Shown piece after piece: positions 63,593-64,000 of a stretch of DNA of 64,000 nucleotides (its first letter is position 1; each line of letters starts with the position of its first letter). The translations under genes were made by a program, and so were the position numbers. The DNA is from Claveliimonas ammoniilytica (lineage in GTDB: Bacteria; Bacillota; Clostridia; Lachnospirales; Lachnospiraceae). The DNA is taken from NCBI RefSeq assembly GCF_025567415.1, contig NZ_JAOQJV010000004.1:124001-188000 (forward strand). Direction: 5' to 3'. A model generated the notes under the pieces. It saw only the letters and a program-made list of their open reading frames with translations, did not search any database and was not told where the DNA came from.

Positions 63593-64000
63593 TTATGCCA
63601 ACCGTTTCCCAAGTGTTCTACAAGCAGATTCACAATCAGAATCCGGTGCATCATTGCATGTTACACTGTCACACGCAAGTACAGCTCCTGCATTACGGCA
63701 TTCATCTTCCCAGTTTCTCATCCACTCGCCGTCTCCCCATCCGTAAGAACCAAACAGTGCGATTTTCTTATCCTTCAGTGCTGACACGCATCCCTCAAAC
63801 ATTGGCTCAAATTCGCCTTCTTCCAGCACTTCATCTCCCATAGCCGGGCATCCAAATGCGATTGCATCATAGTCAGCCACTTTCGTCGCATCAAATTCTC
63901 CACAATTCAGAAGTTCTCCTTCCGCTCCTGCTTCTTTCACACCTTCCAGCACAGCATTTGCCATAGCCTCTGTATTACCTGTTCCACTCCAATATACAAC
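63593..64000 (-). CDS. Flavodoxin (N-terminus outside the window)
   Basis: 135 residues visible, missing only a few at the start. The FMN phosphate loop is VVYWSGTGNTEAMANAV, with the second FMN loop FGCPAMGDEVLEE (about 50-62 of the visible part) and FGSYGWGDGEWMRNW (the aromatic isoalloxazine loop). A short-chain flavodoxin of about 140 residues. It carries single electrons and can reduce the PFL activase, which fits its place just upstream of the pfl genes, although a terminator-like hairpin separates them. Confidence 0.92.
   Translation of the reverse strand, partial: VVYWSGTGNTEAMANAVLEGVKEAGAEGELLNCGEFDATKVADYDAIAFGCPAMGDEVLEEGEFEPMFEGCVSALKDKKIALFGSYGWGDGEWMRNWEDECRNAGAVLACDSVTCNDAPDSDCESACRTLGKRLA

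Noticed and set aside
1..64000. CRISPR array
   Set aside because: No regularly spaced short repeats with unique spacers were seen on reading through the window.

Overview
This 64 kb window looks like the chromosome of a strictly anaerobic, saccharolytic, spore-former-related Firmicute, most likely a gut Lachnospiraceae of the Dorea/Mediterraneibacter/Blautia kind. The clues are an NAD-linked [FeFe] hydrogenase (HydABC) with a sensory hydrogenase, pyruvate formate-lyase, a pyrophosphate-dependent phosphofructokinase, SpoIID and Csp-like proteins, T-box and TPP leaders, strong AGGAGG ribosome sites and sigma-A promoters. The taxon is an inference from gene content; no rRNA is present. Most genes lie on the minus strand.

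Region by region. 1-7.5 kb: hydC-hydB-hydA, a HAD phosphatase, a PAS-containing sensory-type [FeFe] hydrogenase and the start of a SpoIIE-type phosphatase, all minus. 7.8-8.8 kb: a lone GAPDH on plus. 9.0-17.0 kb: a visibly AT-rich island on minus holding an AgrA/AgrC-like two-component pair, a 49-residue lanthipeptide precursor that is easy to miss, a class II lanthipeptide synthetase (LanM), a secreted papain-fold peptidase, a membrane-anchored protein with an internal duplication and a secreted protein. Two promoters in the island share a TTCATGG-type box exactly 31 nt upstream of the -10. 17-25 kb: pheS-pheT-queA behind a T-box, YihY, a SpoIID-like protein and a structured RNA that may be 6S. 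25-31 kb: leuC-leuD-thrC, preceded by a thioester/SpaA-type surface adhesin. 31-34 kb: feoAB with a Fur box (plus). 34-43.5 kb: housekeeping and small conserved genes, including a translational GTPase fused to a YacP/Rae1-like nuclease domain. 43.5-47.9 kb: a thiamine salvage operon under a TPP riboswitch. 47.9-57.5 kb: phosphate transporter, Csp-like protease, PPi-PFK, glycosyltransferase, PrsW, HTH-Uma2, and a pseudokinase. 57.6-64 kb: a broken SIS gene, tRNA-Arg, an ABC-type ATPase, the PFL activase, and a PFL that is split so that its glycyl-radical domain is a separate 80-residue protein, then a flavodoxin cut by the window end.

How the genes fit together. HydABC, PFL, GAPDH, PFP and flavodoxin are core fermentative redox and carbon genes; the sensory hydrogenase plus phosphatase probably report H2 or redox state. 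The best candidate for an undescribed system is the 9-17 kb island: receptor kinase, regulator and modified peptide share one operon, and the regulator's presumed boxes are found at both its own promoter and the protease operon promoter, which suggests a self-inducing lanthipeptide signalling or bacteriocin circuit. A second unusual theme is a set of structured intergenic repeats, four copies of two families plus one singleton, all lying directly downstream of intrinsic terminators. No CRISPR array, transposase, integrase or rRNA was seen.
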